A stretch of DNA of 64,000 nucleotides, taken from Boesenbergia rotunda. Taxonomy: Eukaryota > Streptophyta > Magnoliopsida > Zingiberales > Zingiberaceae. Position 1 is the stretch's first letter, and each line of letters opens with the position of its first letter. Shown in pieces: positions 23,723-35,246 of the stretch. Made by a program: the position numbers and the translations under genes. The notes beneath the pieces are model-generated. The model made no database searches and was not told the origin of the DNA. It worked only from the letters and a program-made list of their open reading frames with translations. Where the stretch lies: positions 139,838 to 203,837 of the forward strand of contig JAGFNQ010004022.1 in assembly GCA_024364735.1 (NCBI GenBank), in the 5' to 3' direction.

Positions 23723-23740
23723 TCCCCGGCAACGGCGCCA
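23723..23740 (-). other. Primer binding site of element F (Athila/Tat type)
   Basis: The minus strand reads TGGCGCCGTTGCCGGGGA, four bases after the LTR end. This sequence is typical of Athila/Tat gypsy elements, unlike the tRNA-Met sites elsewhere in this window. Confidence 0.9.
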
Positions 23741-23744
23741 AATT

Positions 23745-26201
23745 TGATAAAGCCTCGCGTGTCATACCGCGAGTATCAAATACAATTAAAGAATCGAACT
23801 CCTCTACACTAATGTAGCATAGAGTAACTCGAGTCGTCTCCCAACGAATGTAGTTGGTACATGATAATTCTCAAGATAGTATATTATTGCTTTTGGGTTT
23901 TTGATATCAAACTGGGGTTTGATTTGAACATTAATACTATGAACAGAAATAGAAGAGCAGATATGAAATCTAGTTCTACTTAAGGAAAGACAATGCATGT
24001 ACTGAAATCTAATTTAACCTAACTACAATTGCAGTAAAGAAAAAGCAATATGAAAGAAGCATTCAAGAAATAAAGCATCAATGAAATCTAGACATGGAGC
24101 AAAACCTACAGCATTAAAGAAATCTAATCTGACCTAACCTATTGCTTCCAAATTAAATACAAGAACGTAAGGAAATCATGAAGCATTCAATTAACAAAGG
24201 ATTGCAAGAATTCAATGAACTTAATTGCAACAATCCAAATAACACGAATGATTTGGGAATTCAATCAAACATCTAATGAGCATGAAGAAATTTGATAAAA
24301 GTACATGCAAGTTGAAACATAGGGGATCCATCAAATACAATCATTCACCAATTGACACAATCATTCACTAGTAAAACCATCAAAAACCAAATCAAATGGA
24401 AACATTGCAAATTGACCCCAAGTATTCTGTGTTGTGAAGAGGAAAAACTCATGCACTTAGTGTTCTGCCGAAACATGATGAAGTCTGGCTACTGTGAAAG
24501 AAATGACTCTGTTGTGAAGAAATTTCTGTGAACAATCTTGATACAAACTTCAACAATTGACACAAACTGTCAACACATGATAAACAATCAAAATTAAGCA
24601 CTGAGCTGCAATCAGATTTGGAGTAATTGCTGTAATGAAGTGGATGAACTGAATTGCCGTGAAGGTGCTGGAATTATGTGAAGAGAAATTTACTGTGAAG
24701 AATTACTGAAATGCTGTGAAGAACTTGAATCACTGATGAAGGAAATTGCTGTAATGCTGATAAAGAAGAACAAGTTGTGAAGAACTACTGAAATGCTGTG
24801 AAGAACTTGAATCGCTGATGAAGGAATTCTGGATTGCTGATGAAACTACTATGAAGAAACTGTTGGGAAGTAAAAACTGCTGCCGGTAATGAAATTGTTG
24901 TGAAGAACTAATGGCGTGCGGCGGAGGAAGATGGTCGGCGGCGGTGAAGTCTACTAGGACTCGGAACCCCTGGGCCCTAGCTCTGCGGTGGTGATGTGGA
25001 TGAAAGCTTTGATCGAGTCGAGAACCCCTCAAACTCGAGAGAAAGCTGTCGGTCGGCGGCGATGAAGTGGAAAGCGGATGGAGTTGATCGGATCGAGTCG
25101 GGAACCCCTCAAACTGCGATCAATCAAAGCTCCGACCGGCGACGATGAAGTCGGTGGAATACCGCCGACGGTGAAGGTAGAGAAGATGGGTTGAGACAGG
25201 AACCCCTCGTCTGCAACTGCTTCTTCCCGATCGCCCTCGCCTCTATGGAGAAGATGACTTCGAGAGGATGACCTAGGTTTCGCGACGCTGCACACTTTTG
25301 ATCCCTGGCTGCGCGGTTCGGTCCAGTCATCCAGCTTCAGCTTGAGTTCGATTTAGTCCAGACTTGGGTTCAGTCCAGCTCAGAAGTTCGGTTTGGCTCA
25401 GCGATTCAGTGGTTCGATCAGCCTCAGCCCAACAATTGGGTTCAGTCCAGTCAACTCAACTCAGCCTTGGTTCAGTTCAGCCCAGCCAGAGCTCAGAAGT
25501 TGGATTTGGCTCAGCTTGCGCTTGACCCAGCAGACCAAGCCAGCTTCAGCGGTTCGATTTGGCTCAGCGGTTCAGTCCAGCACTAGGTTCAGCCAAGTTA
25601 TGGTGGAAGCAACAGACGGCTAAGATCAATCTGACTTCATCCAACGGTCGGATCTCTTCAGATCTGATCCAAACTCTACAGATCCCAATCAATGGTCCTG
25701 ATCTACCTATCCCCAGCTTGGATTAACCAGATCAGTGGCGGATGGTCCAGATCTTCCCTTTACTTGAATGGATGGTCTAGACATCTTGAGCTTGATCCAA
25801 CGGTCAGATCACTTCTGATTTGGCTGAAATTTTCAGATCATGATCTATGGTCATGATTGATTCTATCTTGAACTCGGATTGACCAGAAGTTGACCGATGA
25901 CTCAGATCTAGCTGTTCTCTGGAATCGACGGCTCCGAATAATCCGATGCTTGATCCTTTTGATCTGGATCCAATGCTGACTCAAGTCTGACCCGATTTGA
26001 TCTAGGTCCATGATCAATTGAAGCCTACAAAATGATATTCAATTTTAGTGCCAAAAATATCCCAAATATATAAAGATTTGAATTAAAAACCAAAATAGAG
26101 GAAATACATGAAACCTAATACAATTGCAAACTTAAGCATATAAAATGCGGATTAAACATAGATTTTAGAGCCGAAAATAATCAACAAAATGATCGTTATC
26201 A
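23745..26201 (-). repeat. 5' LTR of element F
   Basis: Full-length partner of 17424-19877, with the same TGATAAAGCC and GTTATCA ends. In element sense it precedes the primer site. Confidence 0.92.
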
Positions 26202-26206
26202 CTCAC

Positions 26207-26328
26207 CAAGTCCTGCAAGACTTATTCACACATATCAAAATAATATAACACCTTATTCTTAATCATATTGATACACACACATCAAAACCATGATCTTCCC
26301 GATCATACTTGGGTTGATTGCCCCAACA
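26207..26328 (-). repeat. 5' LTR of copia D, part upstream of element F
   Basis: On the minus strand it begins TGTTGGGGCAATCAACCC at 26328, a normal copia LTR start, and reads into the F insertion site. It is the outer end of D. The target duplication of D cannot be checked because D's other end is outside the window. Confidence 0.75.
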
Positions 26329-27441
26329 GATCGTTGTTGTCCGCTAGTTCTTGGTGCCACCACCTTGTCTCACCGTTGATAGAATGTAGCTACGACCACC
26401 AGAAGACCATCGGTAGTCCTTCATTATTGTCGACCCTCCCTCTGGCTGTGAGCCACCTTCCTAGGCATGAGCCATTGACAACAATCAACAGGTTAAGTAT
26501 GGTTATCTATGTATGATGGATGTTATGAATGGGAAATTTGTAGGTAAACTATGGGAGATAGCTTGTGTGCATGCCATTAGTTAAGATTTGTTTTCATCTA
26601 ATAATGATTTTGAGTTCATATGTGGATTGGATTCAGTCGGATAGGTTATGTTTTATGGAAGTGAATGTTGGTTTTACTTTGGGTGGTTGATCTGTTGGAT
26701 TTGGTTGTCTTATGAAGGGAGCTGGCTGTGAATTACATTAGATAAGGATGGTTATTAAGTTAGTGCTTAAATGTGTGAACTATTTGATCATTGGATTTTT
26801 CGACTACGGGATCTATTTGTGATTTTAGTTTGTGAAATTGTAGTAGTTAATGTGGTGAATCAATTTTTGGGTTTGATCCTTCCAGATCATAGATGGATAT
26901 GTATGGGTTTATTGTGGAGTTTGACCATGGATGACTGATATAACTGTCCTGCTACCGTGAGTTAGTTTAATTAGATTATGTTCATTATTTAGTCATGTTC
27001 GGAGCTTTAGATCAGTAGCTTGATGGATTTGGGGCAATGTGTTGGTGGATTGGTTTTGGTTCTCGTTGGTTTGATCCTGTACTATGGCTTGCCGTGAGTT
27101 GAGAATATGGGTAGTTCTATGGTGAGTTTCAAATTGATTTGTTTGTGGTTTGATCTTGTTAATGCTCTGCTTGGGTTGATCTTTATGTCACCGTGAGCTA
27201 CCTTACGTATTAGGGTTGTTGTAGTTTTGATATTGGGTGTCTAGGCATCGATCATTAATTGGGGATTTACTTATTTAAATAGATGTTGAATTAGGAGTAT
27301 ATCCTAATTTTGTTTAGTAGTTAGACTAGTTATTTTATTAATCGAATAAGTAGCTAAACGTTGTTCTTGGTGTAGGACTTTCACTTTGGATATATACGGT
27401 TGATTGTGAGGAGGTTCTCTCTGATACGTAGATAATATTAC
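26329..27441. other. Unassigned 1.1 kb between copia D and gypsy G1
   Basis: No coding frame, RNA gene or complete element is seen. The style (GTTTGATC words, GAGGAGG after GTAGGAC near 27372) resembles parts of LTR C around 13540-13800, so it may be a diverged LTR fragment. It joins gypsy G1 at about 27442 through a short AAGGAGG match. Confidence 0.4.
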
Positions 27442-27612
27442 AAGGAGGATACTAGCGCCCCAATATTGACTCTTCCAGAGAGCGATATGGGTTTCGATAT
27501 GTACAGCGACGCATCCAAACTGGGACTCGGAGCTATACTTATGCAAAATGGGAAGGTAATTGCCTATGCCTCTAGGCAACTGAAGGAAGATGAAAGAAAC
27601 TACCCTACCCAT
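27442..27612 (+). pseudogene. pol: Gypsy G1 pol, start of RNase H (5' part lost)
   Basis: The frame opens at TSAPILTLPESDMGFDMYSDAS, the start of the gypsy RNase H domain with its first catalytic Asp, and runs to NYPT, where copia H is inserted. It continues at 37722. It is nearly identical to G2 at 52482-52605. The LTR, gag, protease and reverse transcriptase expected to the left are missing, replaced by unassigned sequence. Confidence 0.9.
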
Positions 27613-30091
27613 TGTTGGGACCGGGTGCATGTTGACAAGGATACGGGTTCGTAAAATTTTAAATTTTTACGTGCAGCGGAAGAATTAGCATAAAATAATT
27701 TCCTAAATTATTTTAACCACGTATCTAGCATGCAGCCTTATCATGTGTTGACATAATCATAAATTAAAACTTTGCGGAAAAGTAAACTAATTTACTAAGT
27801 ACCTCTCGTAACTCGAAGTAAGGGACGAGATCCAACCATAGAGTCCCTTGGAAGCTTCGCCTCTATTCGCGTCCACGCCGAGTTCTCTTCGGGATGACTT
27901 CGCAAAGTCACGAGTTTTGTGCCAACGAGAACTACTAGATTCTCGGAAGGCACAACTAGAAGAACAAGAGAAAAGATAGGAAACTAACCAACAAGAAACA
28001 GAATCTAAATTTCGGGAAGAGAGGAGTTGCGATCCGCTTCTTCTTCTTCTTGTTTGGCTTCTCCTTGGTGTTGATGGTGCGCCGGCCCTAGGTCAAGCAA
28101 GGGGCGCCGGCCCTAGATCAAGCAAGGGGCGCCAACCCTAGGTCAAGAGGAGAAAGGGATGAAGAGAATAAAAGAGAGAGAGGGAGAGAATTAATCTCTT
28201 GATAGCTCTATCGATTGGGATTTCAAGGCTTGCTTTTGGTTCCTTTATATAGTTGCCTCTCCCTTGCCAAGTCTCTCTTTTAACGGAATTAACGGAATTA
28301 GTTATCATAAGAATTTTATCTTATAAAGTTTCTTATGAATTATTCCGTTATGCCTATTTTATTATAACTAACTTTATAATAAAATCAATTCTCTTTCTTA
28401 ACGGAATTTTCATAACAAATTTATCATATAAATTCTCTTATGAATTATTCCGTTTAAACCAAGTTTTATTATAACTAACTTTATAATAAAATAATTCTCT
28501 TAACGGAATTTTCATAATAAATTTATCCTATAAATTCTCTTATGAATTATTCCGTTTAAACCAAGTTTTATTATAACTAACTTTATAATAAAACAATTAT
28601 ATCTCTCCTTTTATTATGGAATATATTTTACAAGAAATTTATAAACTTTCTTATTATGGAAAAATCAATTCATAATTGATTTTATACAATTAAAATAAAC
28701 CATTCCATGGATACTTTTAATTTCCATAAAAGAATAAATTTCTATAAATTTATTTATATAAATTTCTTTACACAAATTTATTTATCCATAATTTATAAAA
28801 CAAATCGCGCTAGATTTATTTTATTAATTAAACCAAATAAAATGGTTTTCTCCCCAAGTGATGGCCGGCCAAACCAAAGGGGTTTGGCACCCTCTTTGGC
28901 CGGCCAAACCAAGCCACACCAATCGCGAATTAAACTCATTTAATTTGCCCAATAAGCCTTCAAAAGACTTAGCCATTTTAAGCTTCCATTGCGCCTCTGA
29001 TTAACTCATATTCGACTTATTTCTCTTGATCGAAAAATCTAATTTTCAACTCGTTTTAAATCCCTCGGATTACTCGAAGTGCGTGTGACTAAATAGACTT
29101 TCGATTTATGTTGGCCGTCTATAATCAACTAATTATAGAACGGTCATGAGTGGCACCTAGTAGTACATCATGACCCCCAATTAATCGAAAGATCAACGGT
29201 TTGACCTCAGAAGTAATTCTGAAACCCTTCAGCAGCTATAATGAATCGTGCCTCTTTCCCTTCACCATCTTATACCCACTTGGTTCAGGACACGGTCTAT
29301 TTGTGTCAGTCCCAACTAGGCTGACTACGTCACACCTAGCCCAAGTAATGTCTTTCTCGTCCTTTGGATTTCTAATTACTCTCATGTATTTAAGAGACTC
29401 GCACTGTAAACATGATATGCTCTGGCCAGAGGCTTTGAGTAACAATCCGACGATAGGCCTGGGTATACATCTCCTCGCAAGGAGTGGTGAATCCTTTGTA
29501 GGCTGTTCAAACATCTTCGGGCACTTCGGCTTATACCCAATCATCCTGGGTCCACACCTCCTTGGAGATGCTTGCTTAAGATGTTAAAGTATAAGTCTCC
29601 ATGACCAAGATGACTTGAACACCGCAAGTCAAACGAACATCGCACTTAAGCTGCAGTAATAACTTCAGTGACATATCTATATAGATTACCATATGAAGTT
29701 TTACAGCTAGTCACTCCAATGAACTAGGTCCCTTAACTAGCATCCATGTTTATCTCCGGACATCCCAATGTCACCAGCCAGTGAGAATCAACTGATTAGA
29801 GAATAACCCATGCTAGTCTCAACAGAATTGATAATGTCCGTTTTTATCAATTCATCGACTAGGGATATTTTCAATACTTCACAATTGCACATTTAGAGAT
29901 AATCACTAGTTGTGATCCCATCACAAATTCTCTTATGCTGTGAATTGTATTGCGGACATTCAGTAGATGAGTTTAAGATCCCAATCAAATACACAAACAT
30001 GTCTACTCAAATAGTGAATTATCATTTATTAAAATGAATGTTTACAATCATAAGGCGATTGCCTTAGGACACTTCTCTCATATCACTAACA
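27613..30091 (-). repeat. 3' LTR of copia H
   Basis: 2479 bp, matching 35247-37716 with scattered differences. It contains a threefold G/C-rich word GCGCCGGCCCTAG at 28079-28146, AT-rich repeats at 28270-28620, GGCCGGCC words near 28862-28905, and an open frame in element sense at 29236-29544 that is also found in the other copies. Confidence 0.93.
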
Positions 30092-30104
30092 AACTCCAAC
30101 TTGG
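30092..30104 (-). other. Polypurine tract of copia H
   Basis: The minus strand reads CCAAGTTGGAGTT just before the LTR start. Copia I has AAGTGGGAGTT at the same place. Confidence 0.65.
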
Positions 30105-30105
30105 C

Positions 30106-32970
30106 CTAATGCCAATCGCTACGGTATCCAATACCACAGGCTCTAACATGACCCTCAAACTTGCTTTGAGGCAAGGCCTTAGTTAAAGGATCCGCTAAAT
30201 TCCTTTTAGTGGGAATTTTCTCAATTTGTATGTCATTCCTACTTATAATCTCTCTGATCAGATGATAGCGGCGAAGCACGTGTTTGGATCGCTGATGAGA
30301 CTTTGGTTCCTTTGCTTGTGCAATAGCTCCATTGTTGTCGCAGTAAACCGGCACTGCTTCATCAATGGTTGGAACCACATCAAGTTCTGAAACGAACTTC
30401 TTGATCCAAACTGCTTCCGTGGTAGAATCCGCTACAGTGTCTTGTTTGGAACTGTTCCAACTTATTGCGCCTCCATTCAAAGTAAATACGTATCCGGACT
30501 GAGATTTGGAGTCATCCTTATCTGTCTGGAAACCGGCATCTATATACCCACGTATTGCCATATCTCCTTCCCCATATATTAGGAACACATCCTTAGTTCT
30601 TCCTAAGTACTTAAGGATTGTCTTGACAGCCGCCCAATGATCCAATCCTGGATCCGATTGGTATCTGCTTGTGACGCTCAAAGCATACGATACATCGGGC
30701 CTTGTACATAACATAGCATACATAATAGATCCTATTGCGGATGCATAGGGAATCTTATTCATGAATATCCTCTCGTCTTCTGTGCGCGGACACATAGACT
30801 TTGAAAGGTTGATCCCATGCCTAATGGAAATGTAACCTTTCTTGGATTCCGACATGCTAAACCTTTTTAGCACTCGGTCTATCTACGTAGACTGCGAAAG
30901 ACCAAGCAACCGTTTTGATCTATCTCTATACATTGTAATCCCAAGGATATAGGTTGCTTCTCCCAGGTCTTTCATGGAGAAAGTTTTGGACAACCAAATT
31001 TTAACTGTCTGTAAAACTGATATATCGTTTCCTATAAGTAAAATGTCATCGATATATAATACTAGGAATACGACTGCACTCCCACTAACCTTCTTGTACA
31101 CATAAGGTTCGTCAGGATTTTGTGAGAAGTCAAACTCTTTAATTGTCTCATCAAAACGGATGTTCCAGCTCCTGGATGCTTGCTTCAGTCCATATATGGA
31201 TCGTCAAAGCTTGCATACTTTGGTTTTATCAACCGATGTGAAACCTTCAGGTTGTATCATGTATACATCCTCAAGCAGGTTTCCATTAAGGAAAGCTGTT
31301 TTCACATCCATTTACCATATCTCATAATCATAATGAGCTGCTATGGCTAGGAGCATCCGAATGGATTTAAGCATAATTACCTTCCATGTTGGTTTTCCTT
31401 TTGAAAACCCACTTGCACCCTATGAGCTTAATCCCTTCAGGTGGGTTAACCAAGTCCCATACTCGATTTTCGTACATGGAATCCATTTCCGACTTCATGG
31501 CTTCGAGCCATTTGTCCCTTTCTAAACATTTCAGAACATCTTCATAACTGATAGGTTCGTCATCGCTTATGAGTAACACGTCGTTCGATTCACTTATGAG
31601 AAATCCGTATCTCTCTAGAATATTGTGTGTCCTATCAGACCTACGAAGAGGTGGTGTTGTTTTAGGTTCAACTGATAGCTCATCATTATGAGGTATTGGT
31701 TGTGGGTCTAGACTAGGTGTCTCTGTAATGTCTATTGGAGTTTCTTGAACTTCATCAAGTTCAATGCCACTCCCACTATTTTCTTTTAAAAGAAATTCTT
31801 TTTCTAGAAATACAACATGCCTTGAAACAAACACCTTTTGTTCAAAGGGATGATAGAATTGGTAACCCTTCGTTTCCTTAGGGTATCCAATAAATAGACA
31901 TTTATCAGACTTAGCATCCAATTTGTCTGATACAGTCCGCTTCACATAAGCGGGACAACCCCATATCTTAAGGTGAGTTAAGTGGGGTTTCTTACTATTC
32001 CATGTCTCATATGGAGTAGTTGAGACTACCTTGGTCGAGACTCTGTTTAGCAAGTAAACAGCTGTCTTAAGTGCATAGCCCCAAAAGGATTTTGGAAGAG
32101 TTGCATGATTCATCATAGACCTAACCATATCCATCAAGGTTCGGTTGCGCCTCTCAGATACACCATTATGCTGTGGTGTATATGGCGGAGTCCATTGTGA
32201 CAATATCCCATTGTCCCTAAGATAATCTTGAAACTCTTGACTTAAGTATTCACCACCTCGATCGGATCGAAGTATCTTAATACTTTTGCCAAGCTGTTTC
32301 TCTACTTCATTTCTGAACTCTTTGAATTTCTCAAAAGCTTCAGATTTGAGTTTCATCAAGAACACATACCCGAATCGTGAGTGATCATCGATAAAGGTGA
32401 TGAAGTAGCTATAGCCTCCTTGTGCAAGAGTTGACATTGGTCCACATACATCAGTATGTATTAGACCAAGCAATTATTCCACTTGATTACCTTTTCCAGA
32501 AAAGGGTAATTTGGTCATCTTGCCTTTTAAGCATGATTCGCATGTATCAAATGAACCGGGTTCAAATGATTCCAGAATTCCACATCGGTGTAATTCGGTC
32601 ATGCGTTTCTTACTTACATGGCCAAGACGGCAATGCCAAGTGTAGGAGTCTATTCGATTATTTATTCGAGCACGTTTGTTACTAAGTTCAATATTGAAAA
32701 CGTCACCGGATAAATCTAACGTGTAGATACCATTGCACAAAGTTCCATTCCCATAAAGAACGCCATTTAAAGTTATGTAACAACAATTGTTACTAAAAGT
32801 TAAATGATAACCCTTTTCATTCAAACATGAAATAGATACAATGTTCTTTATTAACGCAGGAACGAAATAACAATTATCCAATTCTAAGACACGTCCTGTA
32901 GGGAGCTTTAGCAAATATGTTCCGATGGCAACAACAGCAATCTTTGCTCCGTTTCCAACTCACAAATACG
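30106..32970 (-). pseudogene. pol: Copia H pol: protease tail, integrase, reverse transcriptase, RNase H, broken
   Basis: In order on the minus strand there are the pre-integrase zinc region (WHCRLGHVSKKR to CESCLKGKM), the integrase core (Asp in HTDVCGP, Asp in LRSDRGGEY, Glu in SERRNRTLMD), the RT (YIDDILLIGND) and the copia RNase H. Breaks relative to copia I: a TGA near 32960, a TAA near 32476, an 86-bp deletion with frameshift near 31376 that removes the first RT motif (FKARLVAKG), a stop near 30882, and a 36-bp deletion near 30414 between GGAAGC repeats that removes the EYIAASEAAKE region. It cannot yield active enzyme. Confidence 0.92.
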
Positions 32971-33163
32971 CTTCTCCCTTGACGAGTCTTCTTCTATTCC
33001 TTAGCCCCTGTATGTCATTACATATATGTGAGCTACACCCAGTATCTAGTACCCAGGTGTCTGAGAAAATAGAGTAACATTCAATAATGAAGATACTTGA
33101 AGAGGATGGGGCATCGGATGCCTTCTCTTTCAAGGACTCAAGATAAATCTTGCAGTTTCTTCG

Positions 33164-33532
33164 CTAGTGACCCTCCTTGCCACAGTGATGGCAAGTGCCT
33201 TTTATGGTATTTTCAGTCCTTTTGGCCTTTTTCTTCTTTCCCTTATTCTGTTCTTTGGCCTTCCTCTTAGAACCTTTCTTCGAGGAACCAACCAACAGTA
33301 CCGTCTTTTGATCCTGCTTCACAGAAGGCTCTACAGTCTTCAGCAGGTTGAGCAACTCAGGAAACTGGTCTGGAGTTGCGTTTTCAGGAGGACGGTTGGG
33401 AAGTTGATCTTCAAGGACATAAGCAAGCTTCTCTGCCTTGAGGACTATCCTCAGGTTTCGAAGCCAGTCCATGAAGTTTGGCCTAGTCAGTTTATTGGTG
33501 TCCAAAATGAAACGCAAGTTTAAAGAAGACAT
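33164..33532 (-). pseudogene. gag: Copia H gag, internally deleted
   Basis: The frame starts MSSLNLRFILDTNKL at 33532, like copia I gag. After ENATPDQ it jumps to PELLNLLKTVEPS: about 375 bases (125 codons) present in I are missing, in frame. The zinc knuckle begins CHHCGKEGH, but the following Trp codon is TAG, which removes the last Cys. The result is 122 residues instead of the usual 250 or more. Gag assembles the particle and binds RNA; this copy lacks most of the assembly region. Confidence 0.88.
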
Positions 33533-35233
33533 GATCGAGTGATTATCCTAGAAATACAAATTGAACTTATGTGAGAAGATTGATTAAAGAATGTATCAAC
33601 ATACATTAATAAAAAAATCCTATTTATTTTTCAAATTGAATAACCCTTTTTATCAATTCGGGAGATCGTAGGAACACCTCCAAATTGGTTGATATCCAAC
33701 CATAGATAAGAATCACCATGGCTATGGCCATCAAGTTATTCTTAGCTATGAAGGTAGGTAATTATACCGATTACATATCACTTATATGTAACTATCACAT
33801 TATGCTATCAACTAATTGAATATTTGCATAAATCATTTGGTTGTTAACTCATTAACAAGTATGCGACATTATACATAGCACCCCACTGCACCTCTCTTTA
33901 CATCGACCTTGGCTGTGGCACAACAAATCGATGCTCCAAGCTTAAGGCTGACCCATTAATCAAGAAATAGTTTTAATATGGTTGGAGCTCATTCAACCGT
34001 TTAGTCAGGCTTGGATGTGTCCAACAACCATAACTAAGGATTGACCTCTGACTCCAACTGTATTAATCATAAACTAATTCCATAGTTTGAACATGTTGAG
34101 GTTCAAGCTGGGCATGGATGTGTCCATCAACCCAAAAAAGAAACAAAACTCCGATTCTAACCATATTAATGGAAGGTGTTGGCCTTAATATTTTGTAAGG
34201 GGTTTTGGGTCTCATCTTTTCTAAGCACATTCATGACATATAATTATGTCATGACTAACGATTTCCTTAATAAAGTATGTATGTGACTTAATTTATCAAG
34301 TCTCATTAATTGAATTAGGAACCGGATTTCCTAATTCTATTTCATTCTTTATTGAAGGAATTGTTTTGGGAAACAATTTCCTAAATTGTCATAATCAATT
34401 TCGGAAATATTATGTTCAAGACTTTGATTTCTCTAAATAAAAATTTATTAAATTAAGAGACAATTCCCTTAATTCAACCACATATTATTTTCATGAAAAT
34501 CTCATTTAAGAAACTCTATAGGAAACCATTTTCCTAATTAATTTTGGAGACAACAATATGTAAGAGCATCACCTCTTAAAACATATTTTATTTATGGATT
34601 TAATTAATTACAACAAATTGTTTTCTAAGGGTGGTTCCCCGAGGCTCTGATACCCAAAGAAAAGTAATTTGTCGTAAATCGAATTTGGTCCGCTTCGGAA
34701 GCGTAACCAAATTAAACATGACAATTTCATTTAAAATTGGGAAATTTAAATTACAACAACTAACTTTAAATTGGACGGCTCCCCGAGGCTCAATCCAAAA
34801 TAAAGAATTTTGTTGTCAATTTAAAAACCAATTTAAATTTAATTTTCAATTAATTGTCCATAAATTTGTCTAGACTTTCTTGAAAGAATGTGCCCAAAAT
34901 CGCGAGATTCCATAATAGGTTTTCAGAATAATTGTAAGTTTCCGGTACAAAAAAAACTTACATATTTCCAAAGTTGGAAAATTTCTAAAATAGAAAAATT
35001 TCCAAAATTGGAAAGTTTCCAAAGATGGGAAGTTTTCACAATTATTATAAAATTTCAGAAACTAGAAAATTTCAAACGTTTGCGAAATTTCATGAGGATT
35101 TCCAAACTTTGAAATTCCTAAATCTAAAATTTATTATAATTGGAAAGTTTCCATAATTGAAAATTTTTCCAAAATTGAGATCATGAAAAAGATTTCCGCA
35201 AAACAATTATATGATTATGTCGAACACAAACCG
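33533..35233 (-). mobile_element. Copia H leader
   Basis: An A/T-rich untranslated leader of 1.7 kb between primer site and gag. It holds short near-palindromes of TTTCCAA and TTGGAAA type at 34950-35170, three blocks around GAGCCTCGGGGAGCC (34644-34800), and a second primer-site-like word at 34644-34655. No frame is convincing. Confidence 0.75.
34644..34655 (-). other. Second primer-site-like word in copia H leader
   Basis: The minus strand reads GGGTATCAGAGC, differing from the real site TGGTATCAGAGC only at the first base. It lies about 590 bases inside the leader. Copia I has GGGTATCTGAGC at 57109-57120. Confidence 0.6.
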
Positions 35234-35245
35234 GCTCTGATACCA
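35234..35245 (-). other. Primer binding site of copia H (initiator tRNA-Met)
   Basis: The minus strand reads TGGTATCAGAGC one base after the LTR end CCCAACA. Confidence 0.93.
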
Positions 35246-35246
35246 C

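Larger units (their letters stand above)
17424..26201 (-). mobile_element. Element F: Athila/Tat-type LTR element lacking pol
   Basis: F has LTRs of 2454 and 2457 bp beginning TGATAAAGCC and ending GTTATCA, and is flanked by CTCAC at 17419-17423 and 26202-26206. The primer site (TGGCGCCGTTGCCGGGGA) is typical of Athila/Tat gypsy elements. The internal region is only 3.9 kb and holds one long frame without any protease, RT, RNase H or integrase motif. F is therefore probably non-autonomous and needed enzymes from a related element. Confidence 0.88.
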
